Below, piece after piece: positions 5,354-6,689 of a stretch of 6,689 nucleotides of DNA. The notes beneath the pieces were generated by a model. That model did not search any database and was not told the origin of the DNA. It saw only the letters and a program-made list of their open reading frames with translations. This DNA is from Comamonas sp. lk (GTDB taxonomy: Bacteria > Pseudomonadota > Gammaproteobacteria > Burkholderiales > Burkholderiaceae_C), in contig CAMDKE010000155.1 in assembly GCA_945901215.1 (NCBI GenBank), positions 1 through 6,689 on the forward strand. The letters run 5' to 3'. Both the position numbers and the translations under genes were made by a program. Every line of letters starts with the position of its first letter. Position 1 is the first letter of the stretch.

Positions 5354-6406
5354 ATGCACACATCGCCCAAAAACATCGCCATCGTAGGTGCCGGCTTGGC
5401 GGCTGTAACCTGCGCCCGAACCCTGGTGCAAGCGGGCCACAGCGTCACTCTGTTTGAGAAAAGCCGGGGTGTGGGCGGTCGCATGTCTACCCGCAATAGC
5501 CCGTTTGGCACTTTTGACCACGGCGCGCAGTACTTCACAGTGCGCGACCCGCGTTTTGTCCAGGCCCTGGAAACCACGCCCAAGGTCTGCCGCCCCTGGA
5601 GCGCCAACATGGTGCAGGTGCTCGATGAACGTGGCCGGGTGGCGGCCGCAGGACTGCCCGCGCGGGAGCCCCACTGGGTGGCCAAGCCGGGCATGAGCGC
5701 CCTGGTCAAAGCCTGGGCCGCACCGCTAGCGGACTGCCTGCTGCTGGAAACCCAGGTTACCCACATCGAGACCGATGCCTTGGACAAGTCTCAGTGGCAG
5801 TTGCGCACCTTGGGTGGCGACGACAGCACCCATGTGTACGCCGGGTTTGACGCCGTGCTGCTGGCCGTGCCCAGCCCGCAGGCACTGGCGCTGCTGCAAA
5901 CCGTGCCCAAGTCCCGCCGACCTACAGTGGCAACGCAGCAAAAACTCCAACAAGTCACCGTGGCGCCTTGCTGGACGCTGATGCTGGCTTTCCCGCAAGC
6001 GGTGCAGCCGGGCCTGACCACGTTAGGGCCGCAGTGGAACGCGGCGCGCAGCACCCACCACCGCATTGCCTGGCTGGCGCGCGAGTCGAGCAAGCCCGGC
6101 CGCCGCATGATCGAACGCTGGACGGTACAAGCCAGCGCCGCGTGGTCGCAAGAACACATCAACGACAGCAAGGACCGGGTCCAGGGCAAGCTGATCAAGG
6201 CTTTTTCCGAAGTTACGGGCATCCGCGCCGCGCCCAGCCACGTGGAATCGCACCGCTGGCTGTATGCCAAAACCGGTCAGGCCCTGGGCCAAAGCCATGT
6301 CTGGAGCGCCAAAAACGGCCTGGGCCTGTGCGGCGACTGGTGCCTGGGCCACCGGGTGGAAAACGCCTTTGTCTCCGGGCTGGAACTGGCGCTGGCCATC
6401 GGTTAA
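5354..6406 (+). CDS. Renalase-like FAD/NAD(P)-binding oxidoreductase
   Basis: The protein has 350 residues, normal for bacterial renalase-like flavoproteins (COG3380 type). The N-terminal Rossmann dinucleotide fold is NIAIVGAGLAAVTCARTLVQAGHSVTLFEKSRGVGGRMSTR (7-47), ending in the acidic ribose-binding residue E35 and the G-G-R-M-S-T motif typical of amine-oxidase-like flavoproteins. FDHGAQYFTVRDPRF (54-68) is highly characteristic of this family. The C-terminal FAD motif is GDWCLGHRVENAFVSGLELA (327-346). The last glycine of GxGxxG is alanine (GAGLAA), a tolerated change. Studied bacterial renalases reoxidise wrongly reduced dihydronicotinamide isomers; that role here is inferred from family only, and another amine or carotenoid-like substrate is possible. 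There is no signal peptide, so it is likely cytoplasmic. It diverges from the pirin gene and is followed after 27 bases by gluQ, so the two may be cotranscribed. Confidence 0.9.
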   Translation: MHTSPKNIAIVGAGLAAVTCARTLVQAGHSVTLFEKSRGVGGRMSTRNSPFGTFDHGAQYFTVRDPRFVQALETTPKVCRPWSANMVQVLDERGRVAAAGLPAREPHWVAKPGMSALVKAWAAPLADCLLLETQVTHIETDALDKSQWQLRTLGGDDSTHVYAGFDAVLLAVPSPQALALLQTVPKSRRPTVATQQKLQQVTVAPCWTLMLAFPQAVQPGLTTLGPQWNAARSTHHRIAWLARESSKPGRRMIERWTVQASAAWSQEHINDSKDRVQGKLIKAFSEVTGIRAAPSHVESHRWLYAKTGQALGQSHVWSAKNGLGLCGDWCLGHRVENAFVSGLELALAIG

Positions 6407-6433
6407 CCGGGTCTTACAGGCCGCACGGAACAC

Positions 6434-6689
6434 ATGGAGCCGCCAGCGCAGAGCCGCTACGTAGGGCGCTTTGCGCCCTCGCCGACCGGACCGCTGCACG
6501 CGGGCTCACTGGTTGCAGCCCTGGCCAGTTGGCTTGACGCCCGCGCCCACGGCGGCCAGTGGCTGGTGCGCATCGAAGACGTCGACACAGCGCGCACCGT
6601 GCCCGGTGCAGACCACCAGATATTGCAGCAACTCGCCGCTTGCGGCCTGCATCCGGACGCTCCCCCCGTGTGGCAAAGCCAGCGCAGCA
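6434..6689 (+). CDS. gluQ: Glutamyl-Q tRNA(Asp) synthetase (GluQ-RS), 5' part only
   Basis: The ATG at 6434 opens a frame that runs off the right edge (85 complete codons of about 290-310 expected). GluQ-RS is a shortened paralogue of glutamyl-tRNA synthetase that attaches glutamate to queuosine at position 34 of tRNA(Asp). YVGRFAPSPTGPLHAGSLVAAL (9-30) contains the class I HIGH-type signature in the form HAGS (22-25). WLVRIEDVD (43-51) is the glutamate and ATP-site block, followed by R54 and VPGAD (56-60). VWQSQR (79-84) matches the E. coli YadB segment. The R-I-E-D-V-D followed by A-R and V-P-G pattern and the very short N-terminus favour GluQ-RS over full-length GltX. A weak GGAA (6427-6430) lies just before the start. 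Only 27 bases separate it from the preceding oxidoreductase stop, so transcription from upstream is likely. Confidence 0.93.
   Translation, partial: MEPPAQSRYVGRFAPSPTGPLHAGSLVAALASWLDARAHGGQWLVRIEDVDTARTVPGADHQILQQLAACGLHPDAPPVWQSQRS

Overview
The window is a GC-rich (roughly 60% or more), densely coding bacterial chromosome segment. The protein sequences look like Burkholderiales, probably Comamonadaceae (Rhodoferax/Polaromonas-like). That placement rests on recognising the families and general codon use, not on a search. Seven protein genes cover nearly everything; no rRNA, tRNA, CRISPR array, insertion sequence or transposase is visible, and no stretch over 300 bases lacks a gene.

Left part (1-1437, minus strand): a type I restriction-modification methyltransferase subunit (hsdM) whose 3' end runs off the left edge. 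Its 479 visible codons carry the N-terminal helical domain and the N6-adenine methylase core with a DPCCGSSGM SAM motif and an NPPF catalytic motif. Specificity and restriction subunits, if present, would lie beyond position 1. A 142-bp intergenic region separates it from a divergent gene for a multi-pass membrane protein of the DUF2189 type (1580-2407, plus).

Middle part (2422-5247, minus strand): converging on the DUF2189 gene, with only 14 bases between stop codons, is an LplT-like major facilitator transporter (2422-3747). Behind it on the same strand are a small WrbA-like flavodoxin-fold protein (3914-4447) and a YhhW-type pirin with a full set of predicted metal ligands (4546-5247). The transporter has its own candidate promoter and there is a weak hairpin after the flavodoxin gene, so these three need not form one operon.

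Right part (5248-6689, plus strand): a 106-bp divergent control region carries a candidate pirin promoter and two exact direct repeats (AGTGCCAAA, 30 bp apart). It leads into a renalase-like FAD/NAD(P) oxidoreductase (5354-6406). After 27 bp comes the start of gluQ, encoding glutamyl-Q tRNA(Asp) synthetase, cut by the right edge.

Functionally, the pirin, flavodoxin and FAD oxidoreductase form a small redox neighbourhood around one divergent promoter region. The transporter suggests phospholipid handling, gluQ is tRNA modification, and hsdM marks an accessory defence locus at the left edge. Nothing seen requires a new kind of system. The most worthwhile leads are the repeat-bearing divergent promoter and whatever lies to the left of hsdM.
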